Shown: positions 22,796 through 35,362 of the stretch, piece by piece
Layout: every line of letters begins with the position of its first letter
How positions within the stretch are numbered: position 1 is the stretch's first letter
Origin: Ehretia macrophylla
Taxonomy: Eukaryota; Streptophyta; Magnoliopsida; Boraginales; Ehretiaceae
Assembly (NCBI GenBank): GCA_037974665.1
Contig: CM075782.1
Location: 43,204,851 to 43,268,850 of the forward strand
Length of the DNA stretch: 64,000 nt
Reading direction: 5' to 3'
The notes under the pieces: model-generated
Databases searched by the model: none
Told to the model about the DNA's origin: nothing
The model's input: the letters and a program-made list of their open reading frames with translations, nothing else
Made by a program: the position numbers and the translations under genes

Positions 22796-23906
22796 TAGTT
22801 GAATTTTGCTGTAGTGGCTTGGTCAACTTTGTACATCGTAAGACAAATGAATTTACGTACGTCATGCGTGACCTCATTTATCTTGTGGAAAAAAATATTT
22901 CAGCTTGTGGTGACTATAAGTGTCGTTATTAATGGAGCTCACCTGCTTATTAGTGCGTCCTTGTACGTTTCTTATCAGTTGTAATGCTTGTCCGCTTGTA
23001 GAAACGTGAGGACAACAATAGACACAAAGTTCAACGTCAAGAAAAGAAAAAAGAATGGGACATGTTTATTGACAGACCAATATATGTGTTAATTAGTTGA
23101 CAAATTTTACATTGAGTAAACTTGTGCGAATGTACATTCTTCTTCAATTTCTATAAGGTCTTTTACTGTATATAACGAGTGATAAAATGGGTGTGAAATC
23201 TCCAATAATTATTTTTTTATAATTCAGCTTGTGCCTCTTTCAGAGAGAAAAAAAAATTGTATTTTATAAACTTACAAGTTAGAAAATGTAAATATTTTAA
23301 TTGATGGAAAAAATAACTTGGTAATATTTTAATTATCTATATAAGTTTATAATAATATGGTAGAAGTCTCTCGATATTACAAAATGCAAATGCAACAAAT
23401 CACACTCTAATAAATGTATTGACTAGATCTTTAATCAGAGTTTTTGGATGACAAATTGGGTGTTTCATCCCACAAATTTGTGAATACTTTATCTTGGCAT
23501 ATGCCTCCTTGTTTATAAAAAAAAGTTAAATAAATAAAATGCAACAAATCACATTATTACGAGGAATTATTAAAATATAACGATGACTTAAAGTCCAACA
23601 TCTAACTTTCACATAACAAGGTCTTTTCATCTTAGTCTTACATATTAAAGTATAAATATGAGTGGAATTATTAAAGAGTTAGTGGGAGAAGCAATTCATA
23701 GTCGTCCTAAATTTTTATTATAATTTTAAAGCGTTTTAGATTAAAAATTGTTTAGTTCTCAATGAAAAAATATAATTTATATATAAATATTAAAAAATGT
23801 TTTTTTAGTTCATAATGTATTTTTTAAATCAATTGAACAAAAATTCACAATACTACAAAGGTGCACTTTTTTGTAATGTATTATTATTTCATTACCATAT
23901 ATCGAT

Positions 23907-23914
23907 TATAAAAA
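23907..23914 (+). promoter_or_regulatory. Likely TATA box of UGT copy 2
   Basis: tataaaaa, 94 bp upstream of the ATG at 24001. It lies in the same conserved block as in copies 1 and 3. Confidence 0.5.
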
Positions 23915-24000
23915 GAATCCAAATTCGAGAATATTGGCATTCTTGTCTCCTTTTTCTCCTCTTCGATTGCTTCTTTCACCTATCCATTTCTCTCACTTCC

Positions 24001-25478
24001 ATGGATGATTCTTCAAGCAACAAGCCAACTAGTATCCACCACGTTGTGGCTATGCCATCCCCAGGCAGAGGCCATATCAACCCATTAATGAACCTCTGCA
24101 AATTATTAGTTTCAAGAACCACCAACCTCATCATCACCTTTGTCATCACAGAGGAGTGGCTCGGCTTCATCGGCTCAGAAACCAAGCCGGCTAACATTCG
24201 CTTCGCTACGATCCCAAACGTGTTGCCATCTGAGCTAGTTCGTGCAGCTGACTTATTTGGCTTTGTAGTGGCCGTACAGACCAAGATGGAGAAGCCTTTT
24301 GAGCAGCTTCTTGATCAGATTGAGCTGCCAGTGACGATGATCATTGCTGACACTTTTCTTCAATGGGCATTTGATGTTGGAAACAGAAGGAATATTCCGG
24401 TGGCATCATTCTGCCCGATGTCAGCCTCAGTGTTTTCTATTTTAAACCATTTGCAGCTCCTTGTTGAAAACGGGCATTATCCATTCGAATTATCAGGTGC
24501 GCGCGTATCTAAATATTTCCTTTAGATTTTCTGGATACATATGTCCATAACTCGAGCCTATTAAAATTTCTCATTCATTACTCATGCACATGTACAGAAA
24601 GAGGAGATGAGCGTGTTGATTACATTCCTGGAATTTCTCCCATTCGCCTAGCAGACCTTCCAATAATTTTACGCGAAAAGGGTGAACTTCTGCAGCAGCT
24701 AGGTCTTCGTCTACTTCCCGATATGAGCAAAGCACAATATCTTCTGTTTACATCCATATTCGAGCTTGAATCTCAAGTCATCGATGCTCTGAAACTAAAG
24801 TTTTCGTTTCCTGTATATTCTGTTGGTCCTGTCATACCTTACTTAGATCTCAAAAATAGTTCTCACTCAAACAGTGAGGATGACTATCAGTATCTGGAAT
24901 GGCTAAACAATCAACCTGGAACTTCAGTGTTGTATGTCTCACTGGGGAGTTTTCTTTCGGTTTCAAGTACTCAATTGGATGAAATCGCTGCTGGATTGCA
25001 AGACAGCGGTGTTAGATACTTATGGGTGGCTCGCGGTGACACCACCAGGTTAAGAGAGAAATGTGGTGGTGCTGGACTTATAGTACCATGGTGTGAACAG
25101 TTGAAAGTGTTGTGCCACCCTGCGGTTGGTGGATTCTGGACTCATTGCGGATGGAATTCAACCACGGAAGGTGTTTTCGCTGGCGTGCCGATGCTTACGT
25201 TTCCTATACTGATGGATCAAATCACAAACAGCAAATTCATTGTTGAAGATTGGAAGATTGGTTGGGAAGTGAAAAGAGAAGCAAAGAAAGAAAGTTTGGT
25301 GCGAAGAGATGAAATAGCACAACTTATAAGGAGATTTATGGACTTGGAAAGCAAAGAGAGGAAAGATATGATGAGAAGAGCGGGAGAGCTTCAACTCAGA
25401 TGTCGGGAAGCAATTTCTAAAGGAGGGTCATCTGATAATAATCTCAATGCTTTTCTTGTTAGTATTCAAAGATCTTGA
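24001..25478 (+). CDS. UGT87A: UGT87A-type UDP-glycosyltransferase, copy 2 (intact)
   Basis: The only undamaged glycosyltransferase of the array. Exon 1 is 24001-24496, intron 24497-24597 (gtgcgc...tacag), exon 2 24598-25478; together 1377 bp, coding 458 residues, close to the usual length of plant UGT87A proteins, which also have one intron at this place. Catalytic His25 lies in PGRGHINPL and Asp117 in IIADTF. The PSPG donor box spans about residues 330-373, opening WCEQLKVLCHP, with the HCGWNS core and closing at LMDQ. UGTs of this group act in the cytosol on small lipophilic acceptors; Arabidopsis UGT87A2 has been linked to flowering time and stress, but the acceptor of this enzyme cannot be read from sequence. 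The start MDDSSSNKP is chosen because homology begins there in all copies. Against copy 1 most differences are single substitutions, so duplication is fairly recent. Confidence 0.93.
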
Positions 25479-27365
25479 TCATATTAATATGGATAATGCT
25501 GCAGCCTTTGTTTTTCGTTTTTTTTTTTTTTTGTAGAATAGAGTCTGAAGCTGAGGTTTGAACTTCAAACCTTTGAATATAATAGATTACTACTTGAGCA
25601 CTGTACCAACTCTTGGGTATTGGTCTTTGTTTCTCCGTTGAAAAGAAATATTTAATTTTTTTTCATTATGAATGCAATTTTGGCAATATAACTAGTTTAA
25701 CTGTTGCTTCGTACTCATATATTGATTTTTCCTTCCTAGTAGGAGTTGAAGATAATTAAGGGTAGTTTAGTACCCGAAATTTTTATTACAAAGGGATAAA
25801 AAAAGGCTAGACCAACATTAAGGTTTAGTGTGTGCAATTAATTTCCATGACCCAAACATTTAATTTTTCGATTACATGGTGACAACTTTATCATTGTTGT
25901 AAGGCTCTCTTTCATATATTGAAGATAATAAATAAATTAAAATACTTTAATATCTTAGTAGAAAACAAAGAATATTCTAAGAAACAAAGTCTAAACAAGT
26001 ACACAAAAATAGATCATGTATTCCACGAAAAATAGAGAATAAGCATAATAATAAAAACTCAATTAAACTTAGAAAAAATGTAATACTAATATTTTAGGTC
26101 ATATATAACGTTGAATTTTCAGAAAATACAAAAATAAAATATAACATCAAAAATTAAGTGTTTGAAAAGCATAGCAATAAGAAAAGCTTATTTGAATTGT
26201 ATATTTATAAAGTCAAGAGCAATGTTATTCATCACCCTTTCAACCAATCACATTTTCTTATATAGTAGAATTTTTACCATATACAAGAGAGATTTAATAT
26301 TCAATACATTAATTCTTACTATACAAAGAAGAGGTGAAATTAAAGGTGAAGGGTGAAGGTGTGACATAAAGCATTTCATTGATTATATTTAAACTATCTT
26401 TATAGCTATAACTTTAAAGGCTTATAAAAAACTTAAGCAATTCAAGTCCATGAAATATATATATAAATATGTATAAAAGTTTGTGGAGAATTTAGATTTT
26501 AAATTAATCACTAAGGAGCAAATGACATTTACCCCAATAAAGGTATTGAAAAATACAAACTATTAAAAGAAAGAAAATGACTCCTCATCCCAAGCCGTAC
26601 GATCCCTCCACTAGCCAATGTCAGCCGTCAATTTGATTCTTCCCTTTTACAACTCAAAATCTGAATTATCTTCAATTTATTTGTTTTTCTCCCCCTTTCC
26701 CTCGTAATCAATATTTGAATTAGATTCTATATCTTCTTTTATCTCGTCTTTTAGGTAATCATATATTCGTTAGGCCTCATTGTCACTGTGACCAAAGCCC
26801 TGATGGCTTCTTTTATTTCTTTTTAAGATGAGGATAATATCTTAGATAAAACCACAGCTATCTATTATGAAGTAATAAATTTTATGGTGCAATAATATAC
26901 TCTAATATATTTTTAAGTTGGTCAAAGGTTAGTTAATAAATGTGATAAGATGACATAAATTCAAATGTGAGAACTTTGGCCATAAGTCGCTACTCAATCG
27001 CTCTACAATCTACCCATTGGCTACTTTTACTTTTTTTTTTCTTATGTTTTTTCTTTTACCGGGAATTACAATGCTATGAGATTTGAATTCCCTTCAGTTA
27101 CCTGCCATAAGATACATGCAAAAATTTACTGTGTTCGGGCCTAGCCTTTTTTCTGTGTTGGGCCTGGCCTATATATAAGGTACTTTACAGCCTCTGTCTT
27201 TTGGGCTGATTTGTTGTGTTTAAGCTCTGTCCGAGTATTGGATTCCTGCTAAGTGAGAACAAAAAAGATCACTCAGCAACAAGTTTAGGGGATATTAAAT
27301 CCCATCTATCATAATCCAAAAGATATTGTAAAGCTACTAGAGAAATTGCAATAGTACAACTACCC
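25479..27365. other. Non-coding spacer between UGT copy 2 and XTH copy 3, first part
   Basis: No gene found. It is AT-rich and near-identical over long stretches with 56507-58800 of the next unit, except for the MITE at 57623. The repeated phrase gggcctggcctatatataagg (near 27165) occurs in both. Confidence 0.5.
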
Positions 27366-27790
27366 AAAGGTTGTCGAAGTGCAAAATTTGCCATCCAATC
27401 TGCTCATCTATTTGCCTCCCTATACACGTGACGCAAACGCTATCAATGTCGATCTTGCATCATTCTCTTACAGTCCTCAATCAAAGGCCGCAACAGACTA
27501 TAATATGTAGGTGTTGGGTTGTGCATCATCTCTACAAGAGCCTTAGAATTTGATTCAATCTCAATTACTTCCACCCCCATAACAGCAGTACGTCTCTGCC
27601 CTTCCCATAGACCAACTAACTCAGCTTTCATGTTTGTTGTAATTGCAAGATTAAAAGCGAACCCCGACACCCAGCTACCATCTTGTTGGCAAAAAAAGTC
27701 ATCCTATTACTGTCAGACCAGGGTTGTTTTTCGCACAACTATCGATATTCAATTTCCACCATCCTGTTGGCGAATTATCCTTTTCTTGGC
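27366..27790 (-). pseudogene. RNase H domain relic (RVT_3-like), unit 3
   Basis: Minus-strand pieces in order: WWKLNIDSCAKNNPG, GFAFNLAITTNMKAEL, VIEIESNSKALVEMM, LIEDCKRMMQ and HVYREANR-stop-ADWMANFAL. This is the plant RNase H layout (D, E, D and the H-V-x-R-E-x-N-x-x-A-D-W tail) as found in non-LTR elements. At least two in-frame stops and a frameshift make it inactive. The sister is at 58915-59310. Confidence 0.65.
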
Positions 27791-27905
27791 CTAGGTTAAT
27801 TTGAACCCAATTATTTGAGAAACTTTTTATATTTATTTTTTGTTTTTTTATATTTTTTATGAAAAAGAATTCACCTAAGTAGGATCATATTAGATTTATT
27901 TTAAA

Positions 27906-28380
27906 GGGTGATGTGCACCAGACCCCTTTGTACTTTAGCGAAAGTGCACAACATCTCTTTATACTTCAAAAACCCCTTGAACTAGTCCTTGTGATTTTTA
28001 AAAATGCACAACACCCTCTACAGTTAAAAAATCCGTTATATTTAACGGATTTTGTAAAAAAGACATAAATACCCTCAATCTTTTATCATTTCTCTTTTTA
28101 TCCTTTTCTTTTTTTTAGACTAAAAAAATAAAAGAAAAAATATATATATATATTTATATATACAAAAAAAAAATACACACACATATACAAGATAGAAGCT
28201 TCCTAATGGCCTGTACTTAGCTCACGATGATGTTTATTTTTAAACATGCTCACCTTTATGCAAGTGATGTCCCGTGCTTCCAAGTTTGGATTCAGTACAC
28301 AAGTCGTGCTTGGAGAAACTTTTCCCTGTTCTAAGCGAGCATCATTGTGTCAAAATCTAAACAGTAATCTCTTGAATTAC

Positions 28381-28412
<32 letters not shown>

Positions 28413-28801
28413 GAAGAAAAAAAAATACACACATGTATATATATACCACACATACACAACACAGTTGGATAGGAGGGGGGCTAGGGGGTGACGGGCTGGG
28501 TGGTGGGTGGAGGGATGGAGGTCTTGGGGAAGATGACTATTTTTATATTTATTTATTTTTTTTAAAATGATAATTTGGTCAATTCTTATAATTATTTAAT
28601 AGATAAATTTGTTAAAATTAATAAAAATCTCACTTAACGCGTGTGAAGTATATTCTTCGTTAAATTTAACGGATTTTTTAACGGCAGGGGGTTGTTGTGC
28701 ACTTTTGGAAAACCACAAGGACTAGTTTAGGAGGTTTTTAAAGTATAAGGTGGTGTTGTGCACATTCGCTAAAGTATAAGAGGGTCTGGTGCACTTCACC
28801 C
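27906..28801. mobile_element. Non-autonomous MULE-type element
   Basis: 896 bp with terminal inverted repeats of about 140 bp (gggtgatgtgcaccagaccc at the left; the reverse complement of the right end begins gggtgaagtgcaccagaccc) and a perfect 9-bp duplication tattttaaa (27897-27905 and 28802-28810). The next unit has the empty site at 59421-59429. It carries no transposase; the middle has TA/CA microsatellites. Confidence 0.9.
28130..28445. repeat. TA/CA microsatellites inside the MULE
   Basis: Runs of ta near 28140-28160 and 28380-28400, followed by ca repeats near 28401-28412 and in between. Confidence 0.8.
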
Positions 28802-28810
28802 TATTTTAAA

Positions 28811-29818
28811 ACTACAAATCTCGTGATGCAGCGACGCATCGCAATGCGTACTCCAAGTTAATCAAAGGTCATGTAATATTTGTAATGGGAGGACATACAT
28901 CTGAACTTGGACATTTGACCACAATAAATCACTACTTAATCACTCCACCCAAACTTTAAGACTGAAAAATGAAATGTCTTTTTTTAGCAAAAAAAATGAT
29001 TGGTGCCAACAATTCATCAAAATGAATAAGCTTATTCTAACTTTGGACCCTCAAATGTTTTTAGGGGACAATACTTTTGATGCTCCATCTATCAGCTTAA
29101 CATATGTTGACCATAATTACTTTTGTCAAATATATTATTGCAATTATTAATGTTAAACATGTATTCAAATTTAAGTATATTTTTCTTTTTCCTTTATCAT
29201 TTTTCTTTTGATTTCTTTTACTTTTTCTTTTTTCCCCTTCCTTTCCATCTTTAGGATATTAATTTACCACTTCATCTAAAATATAAGTCGTTAGATAGAT
29301 TTATTGTGTTAAACTTAGGAGTTGGCTACCACTTCTCCTTTTTTTTCTTTCTTCAAATTAATCTTCATATAATATAATCCACAACCTCCCCCCCCCCCCC
29401 CCCCCCACCCCCCTCCCCCCTTGACTACATATTTTTGTTAGCAAGACAAGAAAATCAGATATTTAGAAGAATTATAATTTCAAATGCACCCATAAATAAT
29501 TTTCTATAACATTTCTTTTTGTTCCAAAATAAAACTAAAACCAATTCTTGACAATAAAAACTTATTCATGCGACTAAAATGCATTATTTCCATAACCATG
29601 ATGAGTATTGGATTTAGATCGTCTCACATCATATAACTTTACAAGAGAGATTAAACGGTAATGATATATCCAAATTATTTTACCATAACTATATAGACAA
29701 GCTATCGTCATTGAATCTCTACATAGACATATTATCACCTTTCAATCTCTTTCATAATGTTATAATAATATGAGAGGATCTAAATCCGATGATAAATATT
29801 ACTACTACAACAAATGGC
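28811..29818. other. Spacer upstream of XTH copy 3 3' end, with a C-tract
   Basis: No gene. At 29388-29420 is a run of 19 C followed by accccccctcccccc. The sister region 60024-60070 has a C-rich but interrupted tract. Confidence 0.6.
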
Positions 29819-31855
29819 TCAATCACTTGAGCATTCAGGGTGTTGTGGTGAGTTCTTTGCACAATAATCATAAGTCATGTATGTCTTCCTTGTAAATTCC
29901 AATAGTTGTTTCAGAAAAGGACTTAGTTCCCAATAATTTTCCTTATTCAAAAAGTACTCAAAAGAGGAACAATTTGTGGTGTTTTGGTACGCACAGCCAG
30001 TTATGTTGAAATCTTGATAGTATGCTATAAATGGTGCATGAAACCAATCAACCTTTCCTGCCCATTCACCACTCCATATACTTGCCTCTATTCTCATAGG
30101 CTTTGTTGGGTAATTCACTCTTGGTGCACTCTTGTTCTTGAACACTGTTATGGGAATTTCGTCCACGAAAAACCTAAAAAAAGGCAATCAAATAAGTTAT
30201 TACGTGGTAAGGAGGAGTTCAGGGTACAAAACTCCGGTTGTACACGATTACAATATTGAAACTCTTTTACAACACTCTGAAGGAAAAATTAAAAATCATT
30301 GAAATATGTGTTGCAATGATTTTTCAGCCATGGTAGAAATCAAAACTGTTTGCAAAGGTTTGAAAGGATAAATATTTTTTTATCATTTTTTGTTGATAAT
30401 TACTCATGAGATTACTTTTTAGCAACTAATTTTTGTAATTTAATTGCAACAGTTTTTAAATCCATTGCTTGTTGTTCACAAAAAATTATCGAAACAACAT
30501 TTGAAAAAGGATCATATCCAAAGCTAAGGTTTTTATCATTTTGTAATAATTTTAAATAATTCACCAGATAAAAAATGTGATAATTGGAGTTCAAAAAGTT
30601 ATTAAGTATATAAAGGAGAACTCATGCATGAGACTCCCTTTATATGCGGGGTTCGTAAAGGGTAATTGATATAGGAAACTATAACATAAAATTAGAACGA
30701 TAACCATATGGGAAGAGAAAAAATAATTATAAAGGCAGAACATTAACTATATCCATATTACATTATTTGGTGTTGGTTCCAGAGAATGGTATAAGAGTGG
30801 AAATCTTCTGAAGGATCAAACCAGAGTTGAAATCTTTGTTCTCTGTGGCCATCATCATTAGCAAACACATTTGTTTGTAAAATGCCCTTTGTTCCAATGA
30901 ACTCAAAATCAAGCTCATCATGTAATCTTTCATCCTGTTCACCTTTTGCAGACGCAACTGTATAGCAATACAAAAAGAGTTTACTGTAAGGAAAAATCTT
31001 TTAATTCAGGCCAAGTCACAATATGAGAGACGTGTGGGTTCATGCGTCTGTGGAGTCTACAAACGCCTCTCAGCCGAATTAATCTGGCTGATTATTCAAA
31101 AGAGCGACCCTGCCTTATTGTAATTGTTCACTACTTATATATAGTTGACAAACATAGAGATAATTAATGATCAAACCATGTAAAAGTTAAAAGGCAATGT
31201 TATTACAAATTAAGAGGCTTGTAATTATTCCTTTTGTTGTTTTGTTTGGGATCTTTAGTCTGATATGAAATAATTCCGATCAAAACTTCGATTTGGACCT
31301 AAAGCCAGACCCTGTGTTATTGCAAACATCACTAATAATGTTATAAAAAATTGTGTTTTATTCAAAATTGTATGCAGACACTAGAAAAAAAATACTAATA
31401 TTATAGCCAAACAAAATTCTAGAATTCACCCCTAAATTTATCCCCTTATGATTTAATAGATTGCAACTCATTCCCTTTTTGTGTTCAGTAACAACGGGAG
31501 GTCTTCAGTCACATTCTTATAAATTATAAGGGTTTTAAGATTATTACAATACAAAAGAATTTGACGTGTAATTTTGACGAAGTACGGGGAGATTTTTAGG
31601 CTTAGTTGGCATGCATGCAAGCATTCATAAATCTACATGAACGAAGAAAAAGAAGGAAATGTTTTTCAAGTGTTGACAATAACCTGAAGAATTATCCATC
31701 AAAAGTTGTACTTCAGATCCTTCGTTAACTAGCGAAAAATGATTTAACCCCCATAGAGGAAAATAGTTCTTGTTGAAATTATTTTCAATTTCATTTGCAC
31801 GGATGAGGATAACACTGAGAAAAATGCTTAAAATATTGAGGAAAAAGGGAGCCAT
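29819..31855 (-). pseudogene. XTH: XTH-like gene, copy 3 (nonsense in exon 2)
   Basis: Exon 1 is 31855-31684 (MAPFFLNIL signal peptide), exon 2 31311 to about 31208, exon 3 about 30955-30762 ([22 protein letters not shown]), exon 4 30173-29819. Exon 4 has a complete XET C-terminal domain: FFVDEIPITVFKNKS, SIWSGEWAG, the two-cysteine region GCAYQNTTNC and YMTYDYCAKNSPQ, ending ECSSD. In exon 2 a GGA glycine codon of copies 1 and 2 is TGA, which would stop translation soon after the signal peptide. The exon 2 donor is also altered. The acceptor before exon 3 (atacag) looks better than in the other copies. Best-preserved C-terminus of the family here, but non-functional as it stands. Confidence 0.82.
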
Positions 31856-34370
31856 ATAGAGAGAAATAAAACAAATAATTTAGCAAGTTAAATCAATTGA
31901 TGCATTGCTCTTTGTTTCTTACTCTTTCTTTATAAATATTTTTTCGTAACATTATTAATCAATTGATAATAGTAACATTATTAATAAATTGACCATTATA
32001 ATTTATATTCATGGCAAGTTTATTGAAGAAATTCAATGCAGATTTTAGCAATTAACTTTATAAAGATGAATAATGAAATTATATATGTAAATTACCCTGA
32101 TATTTTACGGTTTTGGTTATTCTTGAAATTTGATTATATTGGTTTCAATTTTATACTATATGGCACTCAATGCAAAAGTTGACTAAGCTTTCTCTTTATC
32201 TGCTTATGTTAGATTTCACAAATCATAGCGTTGAACTCAATAGGTAAATTTATAAATTCCTCTATAACATCTTTTTTTTTTTATGAGGTTATCATTTAAT
32301 ATGGTATCAGAATTTAGGTTAATAAATTATTTTGGGTTCAAGTCTCAACGTCACCTATTTGAAAATATTAAAACTATACACATAAAGGCTAAAAACAAAC
32401 ATGCGTGCATCTACGAGAACATATTGAAGATAATAAATAAATATAATAAACTAGTACCAAAATCTTGAGCAATCAATCTACTACCAAAGTCTTAAGCAAA
32501 TAATTACCTGGATTTGGTCGATGGAATTGGAATGCAGTTATTGAACCGTTAATCACGGTGATCATTACAGTTATCAGTTATATATCTAATTATATTATCA
32601 TACCTTTTGGAACAAATGAATTTCATAAAATTTTGCGGAATTTATTTATAAATTTAATTTTTGGTGTTTGTAAGCACCTTTTAAAAAAAAATAAAAATCA
32701 AAGATTTGCTAATCCTGGATTTGCTCAAGCTTTATCCAAATTAGTTGTTCATTTTAAAGCCTAAATTGCCCTCTAAATTTTATTTCATTTTATTATTATT
32801 CTTATTCTTTCGTTCTCATTCCCTATATATTTAATTCTTCATGCAAGATTCTTTACAGAAATTTCTTTTCCATTTCTTAACCCAAGTTTCTTTTTCATCT
32901 TCAAATTAGAAGCTCAAATCATGAGTTATTTATTTATCCACCATTGTTTTCAGGTAATTTTAACATACTTTACTATCTAACTTACAAATTATTTATTCTT
33001 GTTATGTATTCATCAATACTAATTAATTAAGTTTAATCTTAAATTAATCCTATTGATCAAATACATATTAATGTCAAAATTTCAAAAGTAGATCTTCAAA
33101 ATATAAGGACGGAAAAGGAATATCTACAATAAATATATTTACAAATCACATAATTGACTTAGTATTGATATACAGTTCCAAATAAGAGAATTTATTTGTA
33201 AATACAAATCCTCATGAAATTCATTTATAAGTCAAATGAATTTTATACCACAAATACTTCCAAATGCTTTGGTTTGTTATGCATTACTTTCAGCTTCTTT
33301 ATTCAAATCAGGGAAGATTACATATCATCTTATATAACTTTTTTCTGGCCAAGAAATTATCTTAATTAGAGAAGAAGAAATATACGCACAACTCTATTTT
33401 CCTATGGTATAGGTTGTCAAATAGACAACATTCATGAGAAAGTTGTCAAACTAATAAGCTTTCTTTGCACTTTTTATTCGTATTTAGCATATGAATTTAT
33501 TCGAGCGATAGGAATTAAGGCACATATGGCAAGTGATTTTGATCCTCAATAGCTAGAGAGTTTGCATTCAAAACGAGAGTTTAGGATAAAATGTTTAACT
33601 TGTGTATTTCCAAACGTGATTTTTAACAATTATATATACAACTTTTGGCCAAAGATTATTTCAACACATCTATCTCCTCAAAATAATCTCATTATACATT
33701 TATCATTCTTAATGATGAACCAAATATAAAATGAAAATTCATACGTTATTTCACTTTTTGAAATCTTTTTTTTCTTTTTCATTTGAATGAGGCTTAGCCA
33801 ATCTTTGAGGAAAGAAATACACTAGTGTGAGTATCCATTTTGGCTATTTGACAACTATCTTGGGGAATGTTTCACATTTCTTGTATTTCTCCAAAAAAGC
33901 GAGAAAAGCACTAAGAATATTGTAAACACTAGAACTTTTGTCTTAGGCCAGAAATAGAAATCCAATCCACACAATAGATGTTTCAAAGATTGAAGCCCAT
34001 ATTTTCTTGAAGGATAGTTTTACAATCATCAAGCTTGAATTTGAAGGGGCTACAAGAACGTACTACTGGCATTTCTCTCTTGCATAACCGGGTCTTAAAC
34101 AATGAACGAGTCATTTTTTAAAAAAAAATTATCTCATGATACCCTTAACTTAATTGTCTCACAAACTTGGGTTTGTTTGGAGCGTTCTATTTCTTTTTTG
34201 GTTTTTTTTTGGACAGTTTTCAATATGGTTTTTAAAAAAGAAAGAACATAAAATTTGTTTGAGTATAATTATTTCTCTGACCAAGTTTTTACGATGAAGA
34301 TGACCTTCAAATTAAATAATCCGTTTTTTTTTTCTTTTATTAAACAAATTTTGAATAATTTAATTAAGTT
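31856..34370. other. Spacer of unit 3, between XTH copy 3 and the first solo LTR
   Basis: Colinear with 17944-20490 of unit 2. It contains the 1-kb block also seen at 18551-19548 (here about 32490-33440). No functional gene. Confidence 0.5.
33945..34115 (-). pseudogene. RNase H domain relic of unit 3
   Basis: Counterpart of 2515-2706, shortened by a deletion near 33972 and without an open frame. Confidence 0.35.
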
Positions 34371-35357
34371 TGTTAAACAATTAAATTGATTGCGATTTGA
34401 TTGTTAAGACAATTAAATTAATTAGAATTTGATTGGCTATGTTTTAGCAAAACTTTTGTTATTTCCATATGTGTGTTTTTGCCTTTTGAATTTTGCAGGA
34501 AAAATATTATGGTAACTTACCATAAAAGAGGGAGCTTTGTGATAATGAAGGAATTACATTGATTGCATATTCATAAGGAAATGAAGCATAAAAGGAAGAT
34601 TAGGGTTTTATGGGAAGAGGCATTTCTTGAAACCCAAGACAAGATGTCCAAGCAGCAATCTTGTATTTATATGCAGCAGCAGTCATGACAGAAATTAGCA
34701 GGCAGAGAAAGTGCATCAAAAGAATATAAAGAAAGTTCTGTCCAGTGTTCCATATCATGTTGCAACACGATCTGTGTTTCAGTCTTTGATTATATTAAGT
34801 GTTGCAATTTGAGTGTTTAAATAGTTTTTCCTTGTTCATTCTTCGGGAGAAGAAGGTGTAGTTCTAAGGAGAGAACGTTGCAAGTCGAGGGGAGCTCGCC
34901 AAACCAAAGTTCATTGAAGAGTTCACCATCAAGGCGTCAAAGGTTAAGAAGGAGTCTTTACTTGTGTAAGTCCATTGATGTTGTAACTTATTATATTGCT
35001 TAATAAACAAGTTTGTTGGACCAGGGGAGGTCCCGTGGACGTAGACCGCACGGTTGAACCACATTAAATCTTGGTGTCTTTGTTTCTTTTACAAGCTTTA
35101 TATTTCCACTGCTGTTTACTATTACTACTTATGTTGGAACATTAAGTGAAACAAACTGACCAAACAAGAAACAGATTGCTAACGGTCTGTGATTGAATTA
35201 ATATTTCTGTAAATGTTGCAACATCACGTGTAATAGAGTTATTTTTCACCAAGTAGTTACATCAGTCATTTTCATTCGTCACAGAGTTCTGTCAATTGAA
35301 CAACTTTGATATTTTACCTTGAAATTAATCCATACTTATGCTACACAACTTCTAACA
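34371..35357. mobile_element. Solo LTR, unit 3 only
   Basis: 987 bp, TGTTAAACAA...TTCTAACA, with a perfect 5-bp duplication aagtt (34366-34370, 35358-35362). The empty site is in unit 2 at 20491-20495. No retroelement genes. Copia-like terminal bases. Confidence 0.88.
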
Positions 35358-35362
35358 AAGTT

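Noticed and set aside
29388-29420. C-run as an assembly gap marker
   Set aside because: It is flanked by natural C-rich variants and a comparable tract exists at the paralogous site, so a real tract is more likely, although its exact length is uncertain.
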